From Pseudobutyrivibrio sp. UBA3626 (GTDB lineage: Bacteria; Bacillota; Clostridia; Lachnospirales; Lachnospiraceae), in the NCBI GenBank assembly GCA_002373675.1, contig DFLF01000017.1, positions 248,001 to 312,000 of the forward strand: a stretch of 64,000 nt of DNA, in the 5' to 3' direction. A program made the position numbers and the translations under genes. Below are positions 26,099-33,634 of the stretch, piece by piece. Within the stretch, counting starts at the first letter, position 1. Every line of letters starts with the position of its first letter. Below the pieces are notes generated by a model. It searched no databases and was not told where the DNA came from. It saw only the letters and a list, made by a program, of their open reading frames with translations.

Positions 26099-26908
26099 CT
26101 AACTCCGTCCTCCATAAATATATGTGGCAAAATAGATAATTGCGGCAACAATTACAATTACAGGTCCTGTTGCAATATTAATAAAGTAGGATACAAATAG
26201 TCCCAGCAGTCCTGAGAACAACGAAAAGACAACAGAATAACCCACATATTCTCTCATGTTCTCTGAAATGTTACGACTGCTTGCTGCTGGCAATATAAGA
26301 AGCGCATTGACAAGAAGAAGTCCCACCCATCTAATAGATAGCATTACGGTAATGGCAATGATTACCGCGAATATATCTTCTATAAGCTGCACTTTGATAT
26401 TGTGGCTTCTTGCTACCGTTGCATTGATGCTTATGGCATTCAGCCAATTAATTGCAAAACATATAAATACAATCGTGGCGATGAATATTATCAGAAGATA
26501 TAATATCTCCTTCTTAGAAATGCTGAGAATATCACCCACAAGAAGAGACGAATATTCACTGAAATTACCGCCAAATGAGAGTACACACAGTCCAAGTGCT
26601 GTTGCAACGCTTGCAAATACAGATATAATTGTATCTACATTATCGGGATTACGCTTTTTGATATGATTAAGAATTAATGCAAATATAACAGCAAATCCTA
26701 TCATAGATATCTCAGTACTTGTGATACCTAATATGACACCAACTGCAACTCCAGTAAACGCACTGTGACCGAGAGCGTCAGAAAAGAACGCCATTTTCTT
26801 CATAACAATCATTGTTCCAAGGAGTGCAAAAAGCGGTCCGATTAAAAGAACAGCCAAAAGTGCATTAATCATAAAATCATAGGAGAATAAAGATAAAAAT
26901 TCGTTCAT
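26099..26908 (-). CDS. metal ABC transporter permease (ZnuB/MntB family)
   Basis: About 269 aa with 8 or so TM segments of the ABC-3 family, importing Zn2+, Mn2+ or Fe2+ together with the ATPase and binding protein upstream. It contains the conserved DALGHSAFTGVAVG-like segment (about 37-50). The ATG at 26908 is chosen: it follows the ATPase stop by one base (TAA A ATG), with GGAGG upstream, showing tight coupling. It is the last gene of the three-gene operon. Confidence 0.93.
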   Translation of the reverse strand: MNEFLSLFSYDFMINALLAVLLIGPLFALLGTMIVMKKMAFFSDALGHSAFTGVAVGVILGITSTEISMIGFAVIFALILNHIKKRNPDNVDTIISVFASVATALGLCVLSFGGNFSEYSSLLVGDILSISKKEILYLLIIFIATIVFICFAINWLNAISINATVARSHNIKVQLIEDIFAVIIAITVMLSIRWVGLLLVNALLILPAASSRNISENMREYVGYSVVFSLFSGLLGLFVSYFINIATGPVIVIVAAIIYFATYIYGGRS

Positions 26909-26909
26909 T

Positions 26910-27773
26910 TTAAGCTTTACCTCCTTTATATGACGCATCAAATGGTTCTTCTTTTGTATCTGATGTCCTCTTATGCAAATCCATGTCTGTCATATGACTG
27001 TCAGCACCTTTAGAAGAGTCATCTAAGGTAAATACACCAAATATATCATCAAATGCTTTTGTCGCATATACATCCCTCGGACTTCCATAAGCAACTACGG
27101 TATTATCAAGAAGCATAACGTTGTCCGCATATTTGTACACGTATTCCAGGTCATGACTTACTATAAGAATTGCCATATCGTAATTCTCTTTCAAGTATTT
27201 CATCTTGTCATAGAAAACCTTCATACCACTGCTGTCAATTCCCGATACCGGTTCATCTAATATTAGAAGCTTTGGCTTATCCATTACTGCCATAGATATA
27301 AGAACTCTCTGAAGCTGACCGCCGGACAAAGTCCCTATGGGTCTATCAATTAAATCTTCCGCTTCAAATTCTTCCAAAGCATCCTTGACCTTAGCATATA
27401 TTTTCTTACTTTTAATTAGAACAGGCACTTTAAAGCAAAAGCTTGCAAACAAATCATACACAGACATAGGTGTAGACTTGTCGATATTAAGATTCTGAGG
27501 AACATAACCAATCCTTAGATTCTTCTTATCGCCACCTTCAATATTCCTATATTCGATATCGCCTGTGTGCTTAACTTCTCCAAGAAGTGCTTTGACAAAT
27601 GTTGATTTACCTGCTCCGTTCTTACCTATAATCTCCGTTATAGTTCCACAGTGAATATGAAGATTAATATCCTGCAGTACGGTTTCTGAACCAAAATGTA
27701 CTCCAAGATTCTTAACCTTAATACAGCAAAGACCACAAGCAATTGTTCTGTTAATTCTCTTAACTACTTCCAT
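26910..27773 (-). CDS. metal ABC transporter ATP-binding protein
   Basis: A 287-aa ABC ATPase. Motifs are Walker A GKNGAGKST (about 49-57), signature LSGGQLQR (about 149-156), Walker B LLILDEP and the switch His in VSHDLEY. A C-terminal extension of about 30 polar residues is present (SKGADSHMTDMDLHKRTSD), with a few histidines. It overlaps the binding-protein gene by 10 nt at its start and abuts the permease gene at its end. It energises metal uptake. Confidence 0.93.
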   Translation of the reverse strand: MEVVKRINRTIACGLCCIKVKNLGVHFGSETVLQDINLHIHCGTITEIIGKNGAGKSTFVKALLGEVKHTGDIEYRNIEGGDKKNLRIGYVPQNLNIDKSTPMSVYDLFASFCFKVPVLIKSKKIYAKVKDALEEFEAEDLIDRPIGTLSGGQLQRVLISMAVMDKPKLLILDEPVSGIDSSGMKVFYDKMKYLKENYDMAILIVSHDLEYVYKYADNVMLLDNTVVAYGSPRDVYATKAFDDIFGVFTLDDSSKGADSHMTDMDLHKRTSDTKEEPFDASYKGGKA

Positions 27774-28660
27774 GATGCAGCCTCCCTAAGCAGTTCTATA
27801 TTAGACCTCATAGCATTAATATAAGAGTCCTTGTCATAATTACCTCTTATTATAGTATCAAGATATACAACCTTAACACCTGTATCATTCTTAACAATCT
27901 CTGCCATCTTCTCGCCATACTGTTTCTCTGATATGATGAGAGGAATATTACGCTGTTTTATCACATCAACAGTCTCAGCTACTTCCTTTGCACTGATGTT
28001 TTTCTCTTCATCCAGATCTAAGACAGTCTCAACCTCCATACTTAAATCTCTTGCGAGATACTCATACGCTTCAGAGAACAATACAACTTTGCTCCCCCGA
28101 TAGGTATCAGGTATCATACCCTTAAGTTCTTCAAGCTTACTGTTATATACAGCAGCATTATCCCGATATATGTCAGCATTAGCATTATCTATAGCACTAA
28201 GTCCATTCGCTATATTATTAACCTGCTTCATATAATCGGCAATGCTCATCCACATATGTGCATTATCCTCTACCTTATCAATGCCTTGCGATGCATCCAC
28301 AATCTTAAGATTAGGATAATCCGATATAACACCATCTAAGAATTCTTCCATGCCACCGCCGTTGATAATAAATACATCAGCTTCTGACAGAAGTTTCATA
28401 TCTTCAGTTGTAAGCTGGTAATCATGTAGACATCCGGTCTGTGGCTCAGACAAATTACTTAGATTAATATCTGCACGTTCCGTTATATTAAGCGCAGCAA
28501 TATACATAGGATAGAACGAAGTGACAACAGTGAGTGTGCCGTGATCTGCCGCATCATTCTTTTTAGACATAGATACTCCTATGGAAATAATAATAATTCC
28601 TATTACAGATAGGAGTATAAGCAATGTTATCAAAAAAATATTCTTCTTAGTCTTATTCAT
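27764..28660 (-). CDS. metal ABC transporter substrate-binding protein, Mn-type ligand set
   Basis: A 298-aa cluster A-I (ZnuA/TroA/PsaA) binding protein anchored by an N-terminal TM helix (about 8-30); there is no lipobox cysteine. Likely metal ligands are H79 (GCLHDYQL), H135 (NAHMW), E197 (LFSEAYEYLA) and D268 (VVYLDTI). The third ligand is Glu, as in the Mn2+ binders PsaA and MtsA, rather than the His typical of zinc binders, and the His-rich loop of zinc proteins is missing. Manganese is therefore favoured, by inference. A 30-bp perfect inverted repeat lies 15 nt upstream of the start. Confidence 0.88.
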   Translation of the reverse strand: MNKTKKNIFLITLLILLSVIGIIIISIGVSMSKKNDAADHGTLTVVTSFYPMYIAALNITERADINLSNLSEPQTGCLHDYQLTTEDMKLLSEADVFIINGGGMEEFLDGVISDYPNLKIVDASQGIDKVEDNAHMWMSIADYMKQVNNIANGLSAIDNANADIYRDNAAVYNSKLEELKGMIPDTYRGSKVVLFSEAYEYLARDLSMEVETVLDLDEEKNISAKEVAETVDVIKQRNIPLIISEKQYGEKMAEIVKNDTGVKVVYLDTIIRGNYDKDSYINAMRSNIELLREAASWK

Positions 28661-28674
28661 AATTAAACTCCATT

Positions 28675-28748
28675 GGTTGACAGGGGGACGGTCCTTTTGT
28701 CAACTTTCTTCCGAAAAGGTTGACAAAAGGACCGTCCCCCTGTCAACC
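28675..28748. repeat. perfect 30-bp inverted repeat, 14-bp spacer
   Basis: Arms at 28675-28704 and 28719-28748 are exact reverse complements with core TTGACAGGGGGACGGTCC. GC content is far above the flanks. It lies between the engB stop and the metal-binding protein start. The GGGGACGG type of palindrome is widespread in Firmicutes as REP-like elements. There is no T run, so it is not a classic terminator, though it could shape or stabilise mRNA. Confidence 0.9.
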
Positions 28749-28761
28749 CCCCTGTCACCTC

Positions 28762-29355
28762 TCAGCCTTCATTTTCCAGAATCTGGTCGCAGAAGTCTAA
28801 CACTGTATCGACACCCTGCTTAGATGTAGATGAGAAAGGAACTATAATTGTATCCTTACCAGCACTTAGCCCCTCTCTTATCTGCTTAATATGCTTATCA
28901 ACCTGGCTTCTCTTAAGCTTATCTGCTTTAGTTGCTATAATTACAGGCTCAAATCCCATATATTCAATCCATTCGAACATCTGCTTATCATTTGCAGAGG
29001 GATTATGCCTAATATCAATCAACAAGAAAACCACGCGTAGCATCTTAGAAGAATTAAGGTAGTTTTCAATCATTTCTCCCCAACGTTTCTTTTCTGCCTC
29101 AGATACTTTCGCAAATCCATATCCCGGCAAATCCACAAAATATATCTCTTTATTAACGTTATAAAAATTAATTGTTTGTGTCTTTCCAGGCTGAGAAGAT
29201 GTTCTCGCCAGGGATTTACGATTCACAAGACAATTAATAAGCGAGCTTTTCCCCACATTAGATTTCCCTGCAAAAGCGAGCTCTGGCAGGGAATTCTCAG
29301 GAAGCTTGCTAGTTGGTCCACAGACTAACTCAAGCTCTACATTTTTTATTTTCAT
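28762..29355 (-). CDS. engB: ribosome biogenesis GTP-binding protein EngB/YsxC
   Basis: A 197-aa essential GTPase needed for 50S subunit assembly. G1 GKSNVGKSS (about 30-38), G3 DLPGYG (about 75-80), G4 TKADK and G5 SST are all seen. The ATG overlaps the clpX stop (TAATG), so they are translationally coupled. In many Firmicutes lon lies between clpX and engB; here it is absent. Confidence 0.97.
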   Translation of the reverse strand: MKIKNVELELVCGPTSKLPENSLPELAFAGKSNVGKSSLINCLVNRKSLARTSSQPGKTQTINFYNVNKEIYFVDLPGYGFAKVSEAEKKRWGEMIENYLNSSKMLRVVFLLIDIRHNPSANDKQMFEWIEYMGFEPVIIATKADKLKRSQVDKHIKQIREGLSAGKDTIIVPFSSTSKQGVDTVLDFCDQILENEG

Positions 29356-30656
29356 TATGCCGTCTCTTTCTCTTTAGTAAGCATCTTAACCTCAGCTTCT
29401 TTTTTATCAATAAGAAGAAGGTTCTCATCTACCATTTCCTTAGTAATTAAAACCTTTTCAATAGAGTCATCAGATGGCATCTCATACATAGTATCCATCA
29501 TAACATTTTCCATAATGGCGCGAAGTCCTCTCGCACCAGTCTTTCGCTCAATTGATTTCTTGGCAATTTCGGTAAGCGCATCATCTTCAAAATCAAGTTC
29601 AACTTCATCTAACTTGAATAACGCTTTATATTGCTTAACAAGACTGTTCTTAGGCTCTTTTAGAATCCTAACCATAGCCTCTTCATCTAATTGATCTAAA
29701 GCAACGTTTACAGGCACACGTCCGATAAATTCTGGAATAAGACCGAACTTAACAAAGTCATCTGGTAGAACTCTCTTAAATGTATCCCCTACATTAGTTG
29801 CACTCTTTTCCTTAACTACACCATTAAATCCAATTGACTTAGTATCAAGACGTGCTTCAATTATCTTGTCGAGTCCTTCAAATGCACCACCACAGATAAA
29901 CAGAATATTGGTTGTGTCAATCTGAAGAAGTTCCTGATGAGGATGCTTTCTACCACCCTGTGGAGGCACTGACGCAACAGTACCTTCAAGAATCTTAAGA
30001 AGTGCCTGCTGTACACCTTCACCAGATACATCCCTTGTAATAGAGACATTCTCAGACTTCTTAGTAATCTTGTCAATTTCATCAATATAAATTATTCCAA
30101 GCTGAGCCTTTTCAATATCATAATCAGCCGCTTGTATAATTTTAAGAAGTATATTCTCAACATCTTCTCCAACATAACCTGCTTCAGTAAGGGATGTGGC
30201 ATCTGCTATTGCAAATGGAACTCCAAGTATCTTAGCAAGGGTCTGGGCAAGATATGTCTTACCAGAACCAGTAGGTCCAAGTAGAAGAACATTACTTTTC
30301 TGAAGTTCAACACCAAGCTCATCCTCTTTTGCCAGAACCCTCTTATAATGATTATATACAGAAACAGAGAGAACCTTCTTTGCTTCTTCCTGGCCGATTA
30401 CATATTCATCAAGAAAAGCTTTAAGTTCCTTCGGCTTTAACAGATTAATGTCTTCTGCACCAAGCTTAGATTCATTCTTGAATCCCTCATAATTCATATA
30501 CTGCTCATCAATTATTTCTGCACAACCCATTACGCAGTTGTCGCATATATACAAACCATTTTCACTTTCCATAAGAATTTTAACCTGGCTTGCTGTTCTT
30601 CCACAAAAAGCACATCTTTGAACATCGTTTCCATTCTTACCAGTAGTTCTTGACAT
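29355..30656 (-). CDS. clpX: ClpX, ATP-dependent unfoldase subunit of ClpXP
   Basis: 433 aa from the ATG at 30656, which is preceded by GAAGGG; an upstream in-frame start at 30704 lacks one. The N-terminal zinc-binding domain carries CAFC and CDNC. The AAA+ core has Walker A GPTGSGKT, Walker B IIYIDEIDK and a pore loop GYVGED, and the IGF loop for ClpP docking is IGFNG-like. It recognises tagged substrates and feeds them to ClpP. It is part of the tig-clpP-clpX-engB operon. Confidence 0.97.
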   Translation of the reverse strand: MSRTTGKNGNDVQRCAFCGRTASQVKILMESENGLYICDNCVMGCAEIIDEQYMNYEGFKNESKLGAEDINLLKPKELKAFLDEYVIGQEEAKKVLSVSVYNHYKRVLAKEDELGVELQKSNVLLLGPTGSGKTYLAQTLAKILGVPFAIADATSLTEAGYVGEDVENILLKIIQAADYDIEKAQLGIIYIDEIDKITKKSENVSITRDVSGEGVQQALLKILEGTVASVPPQGGRKHPHQELLQIDTTNILFICGGAFEGLDKIIEARLDTKSIGFNGVVKEKSATNVGDTFKRVLPDDFVKFGLIPEFIGRVPVNVALDQLDEEAMVRILKEPKNSLVKQYKALFKLDEVELDFEDDALTEIAKKSIERKTGARGLRAIMENVMMDTMYEMPSDDSIEKVLITKEMVDENLLLIDKKEAEVKMLTKEKETA

Positions 30657-30730
30657 ATCATATTCCCTTCTAATTAATGTAAATGCATATATATGATTAC
30701 GCATTTATAATTTACATATAAATTCACAAT

Positions 30731-30753
30731 AAGGGCGGCAAACGCCACCCCTT
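30731..30753 (-). terminator. intercistronic stem-loop between clpP and clpX
   Basis: AAGGGCGGC/GCCACCCCTT pair with one bulge around an AAAC loop, starting 5 nt after the clpP stop. The minus-strand tail is TTATTGTG, so it is a weak terminator or mRNA-stabilising hairpin. Confidence 0.45.
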
Positions 30754-30757
30754 TCAA

Positions 30758-31342
30758 TTATTCTCTGTTAGTTATAATACTATCTACAAGACCATAATCA
30801 AGCGCTTCTTTGGCATCCATCCAATGATCTCTCTCTGTATCTTCAGCAACTTGTTCAACTGGTTTGCCAGTATTATCAGCAAGTATTTTGTTTAACTTCT
30901 CTTTAGTCTTAAGGATATTCTCCGCAACAATCTTAATGTCCGTTGCCTGTCCCTTTGCTCCACCTGATGGCTGATGAATCATGATTTCTGCATTAGGAAG
31001 GGCATATCTCTTACCCTTTGCTCCACCTGCAAGAAGAAATGCTCCCATTGAAGCTGCCATACCGATACATATGGTAGATACGTCACATTTAATATATTGC
31101 ATTGTATCATAGATAGCCATACCAGCCGTTACCATTCCACCTGGTGAGTTAATATACAAATGTATATCTTTACCAGGATCTTCTGACTCAAGGAAAAGCA
31201 TTTGTGCAACTACAAGACTCGCTGTAGTCTCATTAACTTCTTCTCCCAGGAATATAATTCTATCCTTTAATAAGCGAGAATAAATATCATAAGATCTCTC
31301 GCCCCTACTATTTTGTTCAATGACATAAGGTATTGTAGCCAT
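30758..31342 (-). CDS. clpP: ATP-dependent Clp protease proteolytic subunit
   Basis: 194 aa from the ATG at 31342, which has GGAGG 8 nt upstream; an earlier TTG at 31348 is rejected on spacing. The serine protease triad is S98 (GMAASMG), H123 (MIHQPSGG) and D172. It forms a two-ring 14-mer that degrades substrates unfolded by ClpX. It starts 29 nt after trigger factor in the same transcript. Confidence 0.98.
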   Translation of the reverse strand: MATIPYVIEQNSRGERSYDIYSRLLKDRIIFLGEEVNETTASLVVAQMLFLESEDPGKDIHLYINSPGGMVTAGMAIYDTMQYIKCDVSTICIGMAASMGAFLLAGGAKGKRYALPNAEIMIHQPSGGAKGQATDIKIVAENILKTKEKLNKILADNTGKPVEQVAEDTERDHWMDAKEALDYGLVDSIITNRE

Positions 31343-31371
31343 ATCCAAGTCCTCCTATACCTTCAAATATA

Positions 31372-32898
31372 CTATTTATCTTCCTCAGCTTTCTTTGTAG
31401 TCTTCTTAGCTGTAGTTGATTTCTTAGTAGTTGTCTTCTTTGTTGAAGTTGACTTCTTAGATGTAGTCTTCTTCTCTTCTTTATCAGAATCTTTCTTAGT
31501 TGTAGTTTTCTTAGTTGTAGTTTTCTTAGTTGTCGACTTCTTAGCAGTAGTCTTTTTCTCTTCTTTATCATCTGCCTTATCGGCTTTCTTTGCAGTAGAC
31601 TTCTTAGAAGCTGCCTTTTCTTTAGCATTTTCCATAATAAGGTCAACTGCCTTACCGATAGCGACATCCTTCTTGATGTTATCCTTCTCTGTATCTGGAA
31701 TAACATCCTTGATTTCTTCAAGTTTCATTCCATACATAGTAGCCATCTCTTCAAGCTTTTTGTCAATGTCTTCCTCTGTAATCTCGAACTTCTCAACATC
31801 AGCAATTTTCTCTAATACAAGACTTGTCTGAATCCTCTTAACTGCTTCCGGCTTCATCTGTTCTTCGAACTTCTCCTTCGTCATACCGGTAAACTGCATA
31901 TATTGTTCAAGTGTAAGTCCCTGTTGAGCCATGCTTTGAGCGAATTCCTGCATCATTTGTTGAACCTGTTGCTCAACCATAGCGTCTGGAATATCCATCT
32001 TAGAATCGTCAACAACCTTTGCTACTGCTTCATCTTCTTTAGCTCTTGTAGCTTCTGTCTCTTTTCTTTTTAGAATATTCTCTTTTACTTTCTTCTTATA
32101 TTCTTCAACAGTGTCACATTCTTCGTCAACATCCTGTACGAACTCGTCATCAAGTTCTGGAAGTTCTGTAGTCTTTACTTCCTTGATATTTACTTTAAAT
32201 GTTGCTTCTTTACCGGCTAAATCTGTTGCCTGGTATTCTTTAGGGAATGTAACCTTAACCTCTACTTCATCACCGGCTTTAGAACCGATTAATTGCTCTT
32301 CAAATGTATCTACAAAAGAGTGGGAACCAATCTCAAGATCAAAGTCTTCACCAGTTCCACCTTCGAACTTCTCACCGTTCATAGAGCCTTCAAAGTCAAT
32401 CTTTGCTACATCACCATTCTCAATAGCACGATCAACTGTTACAGTTCTACCATTCTTCTCAAGTTCTTTGTTAATCTCTTCGTTAACTTCATCATCTGTA
32501 ACATCAACATCAATCTTAGTTACAGTAACACCTTTGTATTTACCAAGTTCAACATCAGGCTTAACAGCTACAGTTGCTGTAAAGATAAATTCTTTACCTT
32601 TTTCAATTTGAACTACATCGATCTCTGGTTGAGATACAATCTCAAGTCCACTCTCATCATATGCTGTGGGATACTCCTGTTGAAGCAGAATATTAGCAGC
32701 ATCCTCATAGAACACTTCTACACCATAAGTCTTTTCAACAAGATATCTAGGTACTTTACCTTTTCTAAAACCAGGCATCTGAATAGAGCCCTTCTGCTTA
32801 TTATATGCTTTATTAATAGCCTTCTCTACTTTGTCCGCTTCAACTGTTACGGTCATCTTAGCCATATTCTTCTCAAGATTTTCAACTGTTACGCTCAT
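31372..32898 (-). CDS. tig: trigger factor with long Lys/Thr-rich C-terminal tail
   Basis: A ribosome-bound chaperone that meets nascent chains. From the ATG at 32898 (GGAGG upstream) it is 508 aa: ribosome-binding domain with the signature GFRKGKVPR (about 43-51), PPIase domain (about 150-240), and a helical C-terminal domain. Ordinary trigger factor is about 430 aa. Here the last 80 residues are low-complexity repeats of KKTTTKK/KKSTAKK type, like histone H1 or ribosomal-tail sequences. The promoter is at 32987-33015. The tail is seen directly; its role (extra RNA or ribosome binding) is inferred. Confidence 0.96.
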   Translation of the reverse strand: MSVTVENLEKNMAKMTVTVEADKVEKAINKAYNKQKGSIQMPGFRKGKVPRYLVEKTYGVEVFYEDAANILLQQEYPTAYDESGLEIVSQPEIDVVQIEKGKEFIFTATVAVKPDVELGKYKGVTVTKIDVDVTDDEVNEEINKELEKNGRTVTVDRAIENGDVAKIDFEGSMNGEKFEGGTGEDFDLEIGSHSFVDTFEEQLIGSKAGDEVEVKVTFPKEYQATDLAGKEATFKVNIKEVKTTELPELDDEFVQDVDEECDTVEEYKKKVKENILKRKETEATRAKEDEAVAKVVDDSKMDIPDAMVEQQVQQMMQEFAQSMAQQGLTLEQYMQFTGMTKEKFEEQMKPEAVKRIQTSLVLEKIADVEKFEITEEDIDKKLEEMATMYGMKLEEIKDVIPDTEKDNIKKDVAIGKAVDLIMENAKEKAASKKSTAKKADKADDKEEKKTTAKKSTTKKTTTKKTTTKKDSDKEEKKTTSKKSTSTKKTTTKKSTTAKKTTKKAEEDK

Positions 32899-32986
32899 GT
32901 CGTTATATTCCTCCTTATTAACAAGTAAACGCATATTAATTGTATTTTACGCGCCACATAGCATACTTGTTTGCACAATCTTGTAA

Positions 32987-33015
32987 ATTATAGCATAGAG
33001 TGAGATAAAGTTCAA
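32987..33015 (-). promoter_or_regulatory. promoter of the tig-clpP-clpX-engB operon
   Basis: TTGAAC (33010-33015), 17-bp spacer, TATAAT (32987-32992) on the minus strand, about 90 nt before the tig start. It is one of the best sigma-A matches in the window. No CtsR or HrcA (CIRCE) site was seen. Confidence 0.7.
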
Positions 33016-33018
33016 ACT

Positions 33019-33570
33019 TTATTGATTATATATAATCTTTTTAGCCATTTCACAAGCAGCATCCTCACCCTTCAAATACTTAAGAATAGCAAGTGCAAAA
33101 TCAATAGCTGTTCCCATACCGCGACTTGTTATTACATTTCCATCTGTCACAACAGGATCTGTTACATATGTGGCTTTCGAAAATGCTTCTTCAAAGCCAG
33201 GATAACTTGTAACTTTCTTACCATTTGCCATGCCGTTTTTTCCTAAGATGCTTGGAGCAGCACAGATTGCGGCAATAAGCTTTCCAGCACTAAACTGCTT
33301 CCTAAGCGCACTCTGAACAAGAGTATTATTCTCAAGACTCGTAGTTCCCGGCATACCGCCCGGAAGAATAACTCCATCATAGTCATCACTATTCTTATCA
33401 GTCATGAGATAGTCCGCTCTGAATTGTATTCCGTGAGAACCGGTAACATTCAGATTATCTCCAATGGAGAGCATATCAATCTTGATTCCTGCCCTCCTAA
33501 GTATATCTACAACTGTAAGTCCTTCAATCTCTTCACATCCGTCTGCCATAAAAACTGCTACTTTACTCAT
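33019..33570 (-). CDS. DJ-1/PfpI family protein
   Basis: A 183-aa single-domain protein of the ThiJ/DJ-1 superfamily. The nucleophile elbow cysteine is in AAICAAPSILG (about residues 97-107), followed by VTSYPGFEE. An early acidic residue (DGCEEIEG) completes the usual pocket. Members are proposed deglycases, chaperones or glyoxalases; activity cannot be fixed here. It ends just upstream of the tig promoter. Confidence 0.92.
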   Translation of the reverse strand: MSKVAVFMADGCEEIEGLTVVDILRRAGIKIDMLSIGDNLNVTGSHGIQFRADYLMTDKNSDDYDGVILPGGMPGTTSLENNTLVQSALRKQFSAGKLIAAICAAPSILGKNGMANGKKVTSYPGFEEAFSKATYVTDPVVTDGNVITSRGMGTAIDFALAILKYLKGEDAACEMAKKIIYNQ

Positions 33571-33634
33571 AATCTTTCCTCCTAACTCATCCTATGATGT
33601 TACTATTTGTGTGGTGATAGTTTTATACTAGCAC

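Noticed and set aside
31313..31831. 172-codon plus-strand ORF opposite trigger factor and clpP
   Set aside because: It is the Val/Phe-rich mirror of the Lys/Thr repeat tail and crosses a real operon; no ribosome site.
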